Shown here one piece after another: positions 41,602 to 50,275 of a DNA stretch of 64,000 nucleotides. This DNA is from Segatella copri (GTDB lineage Bacteria; Bacteroidota; Bacteroidia; Bacteroidales; Bacteroidaceae): assembly GCF_019249655.2 (NCBI RefSeq), contig NZ_CP137557.1, positions 3,629,001-3,693,000 of the forward strand, written 5' to 3'. The notes under the pieces were generated by a model. That model had not been told where the DNA came from, did no database searches, and worked only from the letters and a program-made list of their open reading frames with translations. Position numbers and translations under genes: made by a program. How positions within the stretch are numbered: position 1 is the first letter of the stretch; each line of letters begins with the position of its first letter.

Positions 41602-42816
41602 ATGTATGATATCAATCAAGTAAGAGCAGATTTCCCGATTTTATCGAGAACGGTATATGATAAGCCATTGGTGTATTTGGATAATGCGGCAACCACGCAG
41701 AAGCCATTGTGTGTGCTCGATGCCATGCGCGACGAGTATCTCAACGTGAATGCCAATGTGCATCGTGGTGTGCACTATCTCTCTCAGCAGGCAACCGATC
41801 TTCATGAGGCAGCCCGCGAGACTGTGCGCAAGTTTATCAATGCACCGAAGGTTGAGGAAATCATCTTTACCCGTGGTACTACCGAGAGTCTGAATCTCGT
41901 GGTTTCATCGTTCTGCGATGCCTTTATGAGCGAAGGCGACGAGGTGATTATCTCTACCATGGAGCATCATTCCAATATCGTGCCTTGGCAGTTGCAGGCT
42001 GCCAAGAAGGGAATCGCCATCCGTGTAATCCCAATCAACGATAAAGGTGAGATAAATCTCGATGAATTCGCCCATTTATTCACCGAACGCACCAAAATCG
42101 TGAGCATTGCTCAGGTAAGCAACGTGCTGGGTACGGTGAATCCGGTGAAAGAGATGATAAAGATTGCCCATGAGCACGGTGTGCCTGTGATGGTGGATGG
42201 CGCTCAGAGTACTCCTCATTTCGCTGTGGATGTACAGGACATGGATTGCGATTTCTTCGCTTTCAGCGGTCATAAGATCTATGGTCCTACCGGTATCGGC
42301 GTGCTTTACGGCAAGGAAGAATGGCTGGAGAAGTTGCCTCCTTACCAGGGAGGTGGCGAAATGATCGAGAGTGTAAGCTTCGAGAAGACCACTTTCGAGA
42401 AGTTGCCTTTCAAGTTTGAGGCTGGTACTCCGGATTATGTAGCTACCCATGGTTTGGCTAAAGCCATCGATTATGTCTCTTCGCTCGGTATGGACAACAT
42501 TGCCAAGCACGAGCAGGAACTCACCCGTTACTGCATGGAACAGATGAGAACCATCGATGGAATCAGGCTTTTTGGTGAGCAGGAGGGCAAGGATGCCGTT
42601 GTCAGCTTCTTGGTTGGTGATATTCATCACATGGATATGGGAACCTTGCTCGACCGCCTGGGCATAGCCGTTCGTACCGGTCATCACTGTGCTCAGCCTT
42701 TGATGGACCATTATGGCATTCTCGGTACCGTTCGTGCCAGCTTCGCCTTGTACAATACCAAGGAAGAAGTAGATGCTCTGGTTGCTGGTGTGAAGCGAGT
42801 GGCTATGATGTTCTAA
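41602..42816 (+). CDS. sufS: Cysteine desulfurase SufS
   Basis: 404 residues. YLDNAATTQKP and HRGVHYLSQQATD at the start, PLP-binding Lys in FFAFSGHKIYGPTGIG (near residue 227) and the sulfur-carrying Cys in RTGHHCAQPLMD (near residue 360) mark a group II (SufS/CsdA) desulfurase. It takes sulfur from cysteine for the SufBCD scaffold. Last gene of the operon, ended by a strong terminator. Confidence 0.97.
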   Translation: MYDINQVRADFPILSRTVYDKPLVYLDNAATTQKPLCVLDAMRDEYLNVNANVHRGVHYLSQQATDLHEAARETVRKFINAPKVEEIIFTRGTTESLNLVVSSFCDAFMSEGDEVIISTMEHHSNIVPWQLQAAKKGIAIRVIPINDKGEINLDEFAHLFTERTKIVSIAQVSNVLGTVNPVKEMIKIAHEHGVPVMVDGAQSTPHFAVDVQDMDCDFFAFSGHKIYGPTGIGVLYGKEEWLEKLPPYQGGGEMIESVSFEKTTFEKLPFKFEAGTPDYVATHGLAKAIDYVSSLGMDNIAKHEQELTRYCMEQMRTIDGIRLFGEQEGKDAVVSFLVGDIHHMDMGTLLDRLGIAVRTGHHCAQPLMDHYGILGTVRASFALYNTKEEVDALVAGVKRVAMMF

Positions 42817-42845
42817 AGAACAACAACATTTACTATATATAATAT

Positions 42846-42876
42846 AAAGGTGTGCCGATTGGCACACCTTTTTTTG
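42846..42876 (+). terminator. Terminator of the suf operon
   Basis: 11-bp stem aaaggtgtgcc / ggcacaccttt with a 4-base loop and a T-run of seven. Confidence 0.93.
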
Positions 42877-42951
42877 TTCATGGTCTTGTCAATATGAATA
42901 GATATGTATGCCAATGTACGATAATATATTGCCAAATCCCGATGAAAAGGC

Positions 42952-42959
42952 TAACTTTG
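42952..42959 (+). promoter_or_regulatory. Promoter -7 element of the six-hairpin glycosidase gene
   Basis: TAACTTTG, 30 bases before the ATG at 42989. Its position makes the longer frame starting at 42908 untranslatable from this promoter and so decides the start. Confidence 0.6.
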
Positions 42960-42988
42960 CACCGACAAATAAACTTAAAAACCGGAAA

Positions 42989-45079
42989 ATGAAGAAAACG
43001 TTATTAAGTGTACTTCTGCTGTTCTCCTTGAGCTTGACAGCTCAGAACATCAACAGAAAGCTAGTGATAGAGAGAAACAACCCTCATGTTGAGTCGATGG
43101 ATTCGCTGAATTCTTTGTCTGTAGGCAATGGCGGGTTTGCAATGACTGTGGATGGAACAGGCTTACAGTCTTTTCCTAAGTCATATTCCAAGGGTGTACC
43201 TCTTGGAACAATGAGTGATTGGGGATGGCATTCTTTTGCTAATCCTGAGAATTACAAGCCGGAAGAAAGTTGGCGTGATTATGATTTCGGACGTGGGCGA
43301 AAAGAGCCTTATGCTACTCAGATTAAGGATGACCAGCGAAAGAAGACTGCTGGTAATTGGTTTCGTGTGAATCCTCATCGCCTTCATCTGGGTACACTGG
43401 GTCTGTCGCTTGGTTCTAATCCAAAAGACATCAAGCAGGTGAATCAGACCTTGGATATGTGGGATGGTATGATTCGGAGTAGCTTTATATATAAAGGTAA
43501 AGCATACCGGGTGGAGACGGCTTGTGACCCAACGCTTGATATGATTGCCACTCATGTGCAGTCTAAGGGAAACATCGCCGTAGATATCCGCTTTGCTTAT
43601 CCAACAGGCGGTCATGCTGACGATGCTTGCGATTGGAATAAAGATAATCTTCATTCCACAATGCTCGTAGCGCAGGATAAAAATTCGGCAGTTTTGAAGA
43701 GAATCATCGATGAAACCGTCTATTTTGTGATGTTGAGATGGGAGGGTTCTGCAAAACTCAAGCAAAAGGGAAAGAACTTCTATCAGTTGCAGGCGAAGTC
43801 TGCCGACCTGAAGTTGACTTGCGAGTATGCCGAGCAAGCATCTTCTGCTCGTAAAACTTTCGGTGAAGTGGCGGATGCAGCCAAGGATTACTGGAACCAT
43901 TACTGGCAGAAAGGTGCGATGGTAGATTTTGGACAGTGTAAGGATGCTCGTGCCAAGGAAATGGAGCGACGGGTGGTGCTGAGTCAATATCTTTTGGCTA
44001 TCCAGGATGCAGGAGAAACTCCTCCTCAAGAAACAGGACTTACCTATAATTCATGGTTTGGCAAGTTCCATTTAGAGATGATTCTCTGGCATCAGGCACA
44101 GTTTGCATTGTGGGGGCATCCGGAACTGTTGGAACGTTCTTTGTCTTGGTATTTCAAGGCAGAACCAAATGCCCGAAAGATAGCAGAACGACAGGGATTC
44201 AAGGGAGTACGCTGGATGAAGATGACCGATCCAGATGCAGGAGAGGCTCCTTCTAGTGTGGGAAGTTTCCTAATCTGGCAACAGCCACACCTGATTTATC
44301 TGGCGGAATTACTTTATCGTGCTAATCCTTCTCCTGCTATCTTGCAGAAGTATGCTAGATTGGTCGATGAAACCGCGGAATTTATGGGTGACTTTGCAGA
44401 ATATGATCAAGAGCACGATCGCTATATTCTGCGAGGTTGTATCGCTGCTCAAGAAACCTTGCCTGCTGCAACTACGGTAAATCCGCCGTTTGAGTTGAGT
44501 CAATGGCATTGCGCCTTGAAGATAGCTCAAGATTGGCGTGTTCGTCTGGGAAAAACTCGTGAACCCCGTTGGGATGATATCCTAGCCAAGATTTCTCCTT
44601 TGGCATCCAAGGATAGTCTGTATCTCGCAGCAGAGACAGAACCTGATACCTATACCAAGGAACGAATGTTCAGCGATCATCCTGCAGTGATGGGTGCCAT
44701 CGGCTTGTTCCCTTACAACAGTAGGATGATAGACTTCGCCAAGATGAAGAAGACAGAGCAGTGGATTTGGAAGAACTGGAAGTGGAATACCTCCTGGGGA
44801 TGGGATTATCCGATGATGGCAATGGGGGCCGCCCGCATGGGTGAACCCGAGAATGCCGTGGGTGCTCTGTTGATGAAACAGCAGAAGAATACTTATCTGG
44901 TAAGTGGACATAATTACCAAGATGGCAGACTTCGTCTTTATCTTCCTGGCAATGGTGGACTCTTGATGGCGGTAGCCATGATGTGTGCTGGTTGGGATGG
45001 TAGCATTCATCCTAATCCAGGCTTCCCGCAAGATGGCAACTGGAATGTGAAGTGGGAAGGCTTGAAACCTTTGCCATGA
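42989..45079 (+). CDS. Secreted six-hairpin glycosidase (GH65/GH95-like)
   Basis: 696 residues from MKKTLLSVLLLFSLSLTAQ, a signal peptide. The N-terminal beta-sandwich domain (SLSVGNGGFAMTVDGTGLQSFP, NPHRLHLGTLGL) and the (alpha/alpha)6 barrel (NSWFGKFHLEMILWHQAQFALWGHPELLERSLSW is split here into NSWFGKFHLEMILWHQ and FALWGHPELL, later WDYPMMAMGAARMGEP) match the clan of GH65, GH95 and related families. A candidate general acid Glu lies in KFHLEMILW. The exact family and sugar are uncertain. It stands alone between the suf operon and an IS4-type element, and no SusC/D follows it. Confidence 0.65.
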   Translation: MKKTLLSVLLLFSLSLTAQNINRKLVIERNNPHVESMDSLNSLSVGNGGFAMTVDGTGLQSFPKSYSKGVPLGTMSDWGWHSFANPENYKPEESWRDYDFGRGRKEPYATQIKDDQRKKTAGNWFRVNPHRLHLGTLGLSLGSNPKDIKQVNQTLDMWDGMIRSSFIYKGKAYRVETACDPTLDMIATHVQSKGNIAVDIRFAYPTGGHADDACDWNKDNLHSTMLVAQDKNSAVLKRIIDETVYFVMLRWEGSAKLKQKGKNFYQLQAKSADLKLTCEYAEQASSARKTFGEVADAAKDYWNHYWQKGAMVDFGQCKDARAKEMERRVVLSQYLLAIQDAGETPPQETGLTYNSWFGKFHLEMILWHQAQFALWGHPELLERSLSWYFKAEPNARKIAERQGFKGVRWMKMTDPDAGEAPSSVGSFLIWQQPHLIYLAELLYRANPSPAILQKYARLVDETAEFMGDFAEYDQEHDRYILRGCIAAQETLPAATTVNPPFELSQWHCALKIAQDWRVRLGKTREPRWDDILAKISPLASKDSLYLAAETEPDTYTKERMFSDHPAVMGAIGLFPYNSRMIDFAKMKKTEQWIWKNWKWNTSWGWDYPMMAMGAARMGEPENAVGALLMKQQKNTYLVSGHNYQDGRLRLYLPGNGGLLMAVAMMCAGWDGSIHPNPGFPQDGNWNVKWEGLKPLP

Positions 45080-45175
45080 TGCGCAATCTGGGAAGAATCA
45101 GTATTGAATTTCAACGAATGAATAATTAACACAAGAACCTATGAATCAATAGTTCGTTAATAATTCAATAATGTG

Positions 45176-46399
45176 CTAAGCAGCTATACGCTGTAAGCAC
45201 GAGAGATCTTTGAAAATCTTGCTAATTAAAGTTCGGTTCGGGGTGTACCCGCTTGCTTTAAAAATTCGTTTCACCAGATAAATATTGGTCATCAGTGACT
45301 TGAATGAAGACATAGAATATTCCATTCCCATCTCCTTCATAGTTACCTTGGCAACATTTAGTGATGTGAACGAAGCATTGAAAGCAAAATCGAGTTTCCA
45401 CTTATCGCGAGCCTGGCAGTCCATAAGACCAGTATAGCCTTTGGCGTCACGAAAGCAAAATTCGATCTGGAACCTGGTTCTATAATAAAGAAGTACTTCT
45501 TCACCCGAAAGTGAGGTGTCTGTAGAGAAGAATAGTTTCTTCTTGCCATTCGGCATCTGCCAGATGACAAGTCTAACTTTACACCTGAGTGCCTTGGAAT
45601 AGGCTATCAAAGTATAAGCTGTTCCTTCTATATCTTTCATCTCCATCTTCTCCATTCGAGTGAGGTCAAGATTCTTCATATCAATCTTGCCATCCTTGGT
45701 CTTGGGGCGACCACGTTTTCCAGTACGTGGACCAGCATAGACATAAAAGAGACAAGCATTGTCACGAAAGCGGCTTATCAAAGAGAACCCTTCTTTCTTT
45801 ATCCCATTAACAAATGTACTTGTAGAGAAGTAAGCATCTGCAACTATGAGGGTTGAGAGTTTAAGAAGTTCCTTGCGGTAACGCTTAATGACGCTGATAT
45901 AGAAATCTACCATAGTCTTGTTTCTAAGACTCAGTTCTTTATTACTTAGCGACTGGTGTGCTTTTAACATCATGCAGTCTTTGGCATCAATATCAATGAG
46001 GCCAATACCCATGATTTCGAGACCATGTTTAACAGACTGTGCACATCCCGACCAAAAACGACCGATATGTGGAGTCTTCTTGCCAGCTTTGCTGATGTAG
46101 CTGGGATCAATGGCAATAGCCCATCTTCCCTGTTTACCAAAGAAGCGCTTGGCAAGTGAGACATTAAGTTTGAGCCAGTCAATGCTTTTCGACTTTTTTA
46201 AGCCGAATGCGTTGCGATAGGTTTGCTCAACATGCGAGCCATACCTCCCCATTTGGGTGAAATTTATCTTTCTTGGTATTACCATGAACAAAATTATCAC
46301 CTCGATGAGTATTTTCTCGAAACTTTTTGTTAACTTTGCAGCCGAATCTTCAACTGCATCTTTAAAGATATCCATATATTGGTCAAGTCCTGTATTCAT
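45176..46399 (-). CDS. Transposase, IS4 family (DDE)
   Basis: 407 residues. First catalytic Asp in IAIDPSYISKAGKKTPHIG, second in LIVADAYFSTSTF, and the IS4 signature Y-(2)-R-(3)-E-(6)-K is exact in YRTRFQIEFCFRDAKG. The frame is uninterrupted, so the element may be active. Its own -7 element (TAACTTTG on the minus strand) lies about 25 bases upstream. Confidence 0.92.
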   Translation of the reverse strand: MNTGLDQYMDIFKDAVEDSAAKLTKSFEKILIEVIILFMVIPRKINFTQMGRYGSHVEQTYRNAFGLKKSKSIDWLKLNVSLAKRFFGKQGRWAIAIDPSYISKAGKKTPHIGRFWSGCAQSVKHGLEIMGIGLIDIDAKDCMMLKAHQSLSNKELSLRNKTMVDFYISVIKRYRKELLKLSTLIVADAYFSTSTFVNGIKKEGFSLISRFRDNACLFYVYAGPRTGKRGRPKTKDGKIDMKNLDLTRMEKMEMKDIEGTAYTLIAYSKALRCKVRLVIWQMPNGKKKLFFSTDTSLSGEEVLLYYRTRFQIEFCFRDAKGYTGLMDCQARDKWKLDFAFNASFTSLNVAKVTMKEMGMEYSMSSFKSLMTNIYLVKRIFKASGYTPNRTLISKIFKDLSCLQRIAA

Positions 46400-46424
46400 A
46401 TAATTTTGCGTTTGTCGTGATTTG

Positions 46425-46432
46425 CAAAGTTA
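46425..46432 (-). promoter_or_regulatory. Promoter -7 element of the IS4 transposase
   Basis: Reads TAACTTTG on the minus strand, 26 bases before the start codon. Confidence 0.5.
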
Positions 46433-46537
46433 CTGAAAATCAGCGACTTGACCAACTTTCTATAGTTAAGTTTTCATAAGCATTTCTTAATATAAGTTAT
46501 TGATTTACAGACGATTAAATATTAATTTAACGCAGTA

Positions 46538-49500
46538 TTGATGAATAGAACAGATAAAATATTGTTTTCAGCCTTGTTGGCTGGAGGCTGCCTGGCTGCA
46601 CAAGCACAGCAATTGGCCTTTCCTGATGCTCAGGGCTGGGGACGTTTTGCAACAGGAGCGCGTCAAGGTGGAGCAGTTTATCATGTCACCAACCTGAACG
46701 ACTCTGGTTCTGGCTCTTTGCGCGATGCAATCAGTCAGCCAAACCGTTTCATCGTCTTTGATGTAGCTGGTGTCATCAATATCAAAGACCGTTTGGTATT
46801 CAAAAATAATTTGTATATTGCGGGACAGACGGCACCAGGTGAAGGTATCACAGTCTATGGCAATGGTGTTTCCTTCTCTGGAGCAGACAATATCATTGTG
46901 CGCCACATGCGTTTTCGCATGGGTCATAAAGGTAGCTCGGGTAAGGATGCGGCTGGTATTGCCAACGGTCAGAACATGATTTTTGACCATTGCTCCTTCT
47001 CTTGGGGATTAGATGAGACTTTCTCTATCAATCCTGATAATAAGGGAAAACATCCTGATTACATCACCATCTCCAACTGTATCATGGGACAGGGACTGAT
47101 GCCTCATAGTGCTGGTGGTTTGATGCAGTCAGATTATATTTCCCTTTATCGTAACCTGTATATCGACAATGCTACTCGTAACAATAAGATAAAAGGCATC
47201 AACCAGTATGTGAATAACATAGTGTATAACTGGAAGAATGGATGCTATATTATGGGTGGAGACTCCAAGGGAGATTCCTTTGTGAACATAGAAGGAAATC
47301 TTTTCATTAATGGTCCTGCCAATGGTGGCAATGCCTTCTCTGGTGGCGCTGGCGAGGGTGCCTTCAACTTCTATGGAGAGGACAATTGGCAAGATAGCAA
47401 TATGGATGGCAAGTTTGAACCAAAGGAAGTAACCAACTATGCTGCTGGCGTACGCCAGTCAATCCGTTATGATTATCCTGAGATGCCTAAGTGGGCAGGA
47501 AATACATTGTTGGAGAATCTTCTTCCGATAGTGGGTGCTTCTTTGCCTTATCGTGATTACTGCGACTGTTATATGGTGGATGAGGTGAACTCTTTGGGCA
47601 AGCAAGGAGAGTTATTGGCAAATGAGGAAAATCTTCCATATGGTACGCCTGACAAATGGAGGGTTTGGGGCGGAAACAAGAAGATAGATAGCGATGGCGA
47701 TGGTATGCCTGATGCTTGGGAAAAGGCGAATGGTACCAACCCAAATAAGGATGATGCCTTGGTGATTGCAGCTAATGGTTATGCCAATATAGAAAATTAT
47801 ATTAATAGTATCTCCGTTGCCGACCACGACTATTTTCTCCGTATGCCAATGTGCGTAGAATTCGTTTCTTCTACCAGTTCTTGCATTAAGTTGAAATGGC
47901 GTGATTATACCTATGCAGAAGATGGATTCTGCGTTGAAATAACTAAGAAAGATGAGATTCTGTGGAAGGAAGTGGCCCGCACAGCTGCCAATAGTACTTC
48001 TTGTACCATCGAGGGCTTGGAACCAGGTGTAGCTTACATGGTAAGAGTAAGAGCTTTTGCTGATGCCGGCAAGTATTCTGAATATTCTCCAGAACTCACC
48101 ATGGCAACTCGTCCTGTAGAGACGGGTATGGTTGATATTGATTCCTATCTGCCAGACTTGACCTGGAATCCGTCTGCTACCGATTGGGATTTGAAGAGTA
48201 AGAGTTGGAATAAGGGACAGGACGCCTTTGTTAATGGCAAGAATGTGCTTTTTGATGCCGCTGGTGACGTTAAGGTGAATTTGAGTGAGATTGTTTCGCC
48301 TGCCGTTGTAGTTGTGAAAGGCAATGGCAGAGTATCTGTTGATGGAGCAGGAACCATTAGTGGTGAGGCTTCTGTCAATAAGGGAGGCGAAGGCACGTTG
48401 GCTTTGAATACATTGAATAGTTATACTGGTCCGACGGTTCTTCATGAAGGCATCTTGGAGTTTAATTCTCTGACGAATGGAAGTGAACCTAGTGCGATAG
48501 GGGCAAGTGCCAACTTTGCTCAAAGTTGGATTTTCGATGGTGGTACCTATTTATATACAGGTGGCACAACCTCTACAGATAGAGCTGCACAGGTTAAGAG
48601 TGAAACGGAACTGAACATAGCCAAAGGGGATGCGACTGTTACCATGAACGGTGTGTTCGAGGGTGATGGCGATTTGGCCTTTAGTGGTGATGGTCAGGTT
48701 ACCATCGGAACCAATAAGTTCTTTGGTTATAAAGGAGCAACCATTCTTCGTGGTGGCAAGCTTAATCTAGCAACAACAGATATATCCAAGGCGGGTATCG
48801 GTTCATCTTCTAAGCTCGTGATGGCTGGTGGAGAACTCAAGACCAAGGGAGAGTCGAATGGTTATGAAACCTATTCTTTCCCTATTGAGGTGAAGGAAGG
48901 TACTACCTCCCAGTTCTCGCCTAACCGCCTCTGCTACCTGAAGAACAAGATAACGGGTTCCGGCAACTTGCAGTTGAACATTCCTTATCTGCGTGAGTAT
49001 CTTCAGGGCAACTATACTGAGTTTACGGGGCGCCTGATTGCGAATGGTGTATCTTCTGAGAAAGACGGCTCGTTGCTCTTGTTCAACAGTGGCAGTGTTA
49101 CGATGCCGAATGCAGTGGTTGAGGCAACGGGTAATACCCGCTTGGCTTCATGGGAAACCAACTCGAATCTGAAGATTGGCGGTTTGTCGGGTTCTTCGAA
49201 AACTTATCTCAGTGGTTCGAGCAAGAAGACCAAGGGCTTCACTTGTACTTGGACGGTGGGTTCGGCAAATACCAACGAGACTTTTGCTGGCAAGATTAAC
49301 AACTGGGCTGCGGGTGGAAGTGGTTACCAGGGAACTGTTTCTATTACGAAGACTGGTACTGGTTACTGGCGCTTGACGGGTAACAACGATTATAAGGGAA
49401 TTACCAATGTTTTGAAAGGTAACCTTATAGTTAATGGAACGAATAGTGGCACAGGCGCCGTGAACGTCATGAAAGATGCCATCCTTTCTGGTAAGGGAAG

Positions 49501-50035
49501 TATTGCGGGTCTTGTAAGAATTTATGAAGGAGGTAAACTCCAGGCTGGCGATGTAGAGGAAGGTGCCAATGGTTCGAGATTGACCTTGAAGGGAAACCTG
49601 GAGGTGAGAACCGGAGGTGTCGTAAGTCTTCTGGCAGATGGTTCTTCTTATAATACAATCAGTGCCGGTTCGGTGACGCTGGAAGATGAAGCCGTGATTC
49701 AGATAGGAGATGAAGCTGATGCTTTGTTCTTCGTGGATGGTGAGACGATTCCTGTTTTCTCTGCCGGAGTAAAGGTGAATGGCAAAGTGCAGATGATTCC
49801 TGAAACTCCTGGCGATGGTCAGACTTGGGATTTATCAAAACTTGCCAAGGAAGGTGTGGTGAAGGTTGTTGGCAATCCCACATCTATCAAAGATGTCTTG
49901 GCTGGCAAAGATATCAAGAAGATAGAATGCTTCGATATGTCGGGTAAGAAAATAGCAGCGGTAGGTAAAGGTACTTTTATGTATCGTATTACAACCAAGA
50001 ATGGCGAAGTGCTTACTCGTAAAATAGTAAGATAA
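46538..50035 (+). CDS. Large PL1-type pectate lyase with FN3, beta-helix passenger-like region and T9SS tail
   Basis: 1165 residues. Signal peptide (ILFSALLAGGCLAAQAQ), then a parallel beta-helix pectate-lyase domain (FPDAQGWGRFATGARQGG, SGSLRDAI, IAGQTAPGEGITVYG, IIVRHMRFRMG, FDHCSFSWGLDE) to about residue 370. A calcium-type DSDGDGMPDAWEKANGTNP loop, an FN3 domain (about 435-530), and then about 550 residues of repeated Gly/Asn-rich beta strands like autotransporter passenger repeats (TLNSYTGPTVLHEGILEFN, GNNDYKGITNVLKGNLIVNG) follow. The end (CFDMSGKKIAAVGKGTF then RKIVR) is a T9SS type A tail. It should be secreted to the cell surface and cut pectin-like chains. It precedes the FAS1-SusC/D locus by 240 bases. 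Confidence 0.82.
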   Translation: MMNRTDKILFSALLAGGCLAAQAQQLAFPDAQGWGRFATGARQGGAVYHVTNLNDSGSGSLRDAISQPNRFIVFDVAGVINIKDRLVFKNNLYIAGQTAPGEGITVYGNGVSFSGADNIIVRHMRFRMGHKGSSGKDAAGIANGQNMIFDHCSFSWGLDETFSINPDNKGKHPDYITISNCIMGQGLMPHSAGGLMQSDYISLYRNLYIDNATRNNKIKGINQYVNNIVYNWKNGCYIMGGDSKGDSFVNIEGNLFINGPANGGNAFSGGAGEGAFNFYGEDNWQDSNMDGKFEPKEVTNYAAGVRQSIRYDYPEMPKWAGNTLLENLLPIVGASLPYRDYCDCYMVDEVNSLGKQGELLANEENLPYGTPDKWRVWGGNKKIDSDGDGMPDAWEKANGTNPNKDDALVIAANGYANIENYINSISVADHDYFLRMPMCVEFVSSTSSCIKLKWRDYTYAEDGFCVEITKKDEILWKEVARTAANSTSCTIEGLEPGVAYMVRVRAFADAGKYSEYSPELTMATRPVETGMVDIDSYLPDLTWNPSATDWDLKSKSWNKGQDAFVNGKNVLFDAAGDVKVNLSEIVSPAVVVVKGNGRVSVDGAGTISGEASVNKGGEGTLALNTLNSYTGPTVLHEGILEFNSLTNGSEPSAIGASANFAQSWIFDGGTYLYTGGTTSTDRAAQVKSETELNIAKGDATVTMNGVFEGDGDLAFSGDGQVTIGTNKFFGYKGATILRGGKLNLATTDISKAGIGSSSKLVMAGGELKTKGESNGYETYSFPIEVKEGTTSQFSPNRLCYLKNKITGSGNLQLNIPYLREYLQGNYTEFTGRLIANGVSSEKDGSLLLFNSGSVTMPNAVVEATGNTRLASWETNSNLKIGGLSGSSKTYLSGSSKKTKGFTCTWTVGSANTNETFAGKINNWAAGGSGYQGTVSITKTGTGYWRLTGNNDYKGITNVLKGNLIVNGTNSGTGAVNVMKDAILSGKGSIAGLVRIYEGGKLQAGDVEEGANGSRLTLKGNLEVRTGGVVSLLADGSSYNTISAGSVTLEDEAVIQIGDEADALFFVDGETIPVFSAGVKVNGKVQMIPETPGDGQTWDLSKLAKEGVVKVVGNPTSIKDVLAGKDIKKIECFDMSGKKIAAVGKGTFMYRITTKNGEVLTRKIVR

Positions 50036-50061
50036 TCAAAGGCTTCTGAGGTAACAAACTG

Positions 50062-50092
50062 GTGGAAATGTACTCAAATCGTACATTTCCAC
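50062..50092. other. Stem-loop after the PL1 gene
   Basis: 12-bp perfect stem gtggaaatgtac / gtacatttccac with a 7-base loop, 27 bases after the stop codon. There is no T-run, so a terminator role is only likely by position. Confidence 0.5.
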
Positions 50093-50154
50093 TAATATTG
50101 TACACTGAGGTGCGATTTGTTTCCAGGTTATTCATTTCTTTCTAAAAAAATGAG

Positions 50155-50162
50155 TAACTTTG
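50155..50162 (+). promoter_or_regulatory. Promoter -7 element of the FAS1-SusC/D operon
   Basis: TAACTTTG, a perfect TAnnTTTG match; the leader to the first gene is about 110 bases, long enough for regulation. No -33 element is obvious. Confidence 0.55.
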
Positions 50163-50275
50163 CCATCGTATAAGCCTCTGAACGATAGTTTTTATGCAGC
50201 ACTATTGTTCTTATAAAGAAGCCTAGCCAGAATATGAAGCTGCTTAACAAACAATTGGAATCTAAAGACTAATTT

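Larger units (their letters stand above)
45176..46432 (-). mobile_element. IS4-family insertion sequence (ends not defined)
   Basis: Contains one intact transposase gene and its promoter. I could not find convincing terminal inverted repeats or a target duplication in the flanking 80-100 bases on either side, so the coordinates cover only gene plus promoter. It lies between the six-hairpin glycosidase and the PL1 gene. Confidence 0.65.

Noticed and set aside
40243..41619. 458-codon frame opposite sufD
   Set aside because: Antisense shadow of sufD, no conserved motif.
42908..42988. Upstream in-frame start for the six-hairpin glycosidase
   Set aside because: The promoter element TAACTTTG lies inside this stretch and the signal peptide begins at the later ATG.
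45100..46480. Search for IS4 terminal inverted repeats and target duplication
   Set aside because: Only short chance matches were seen on the two sides, so ends were not assigned.
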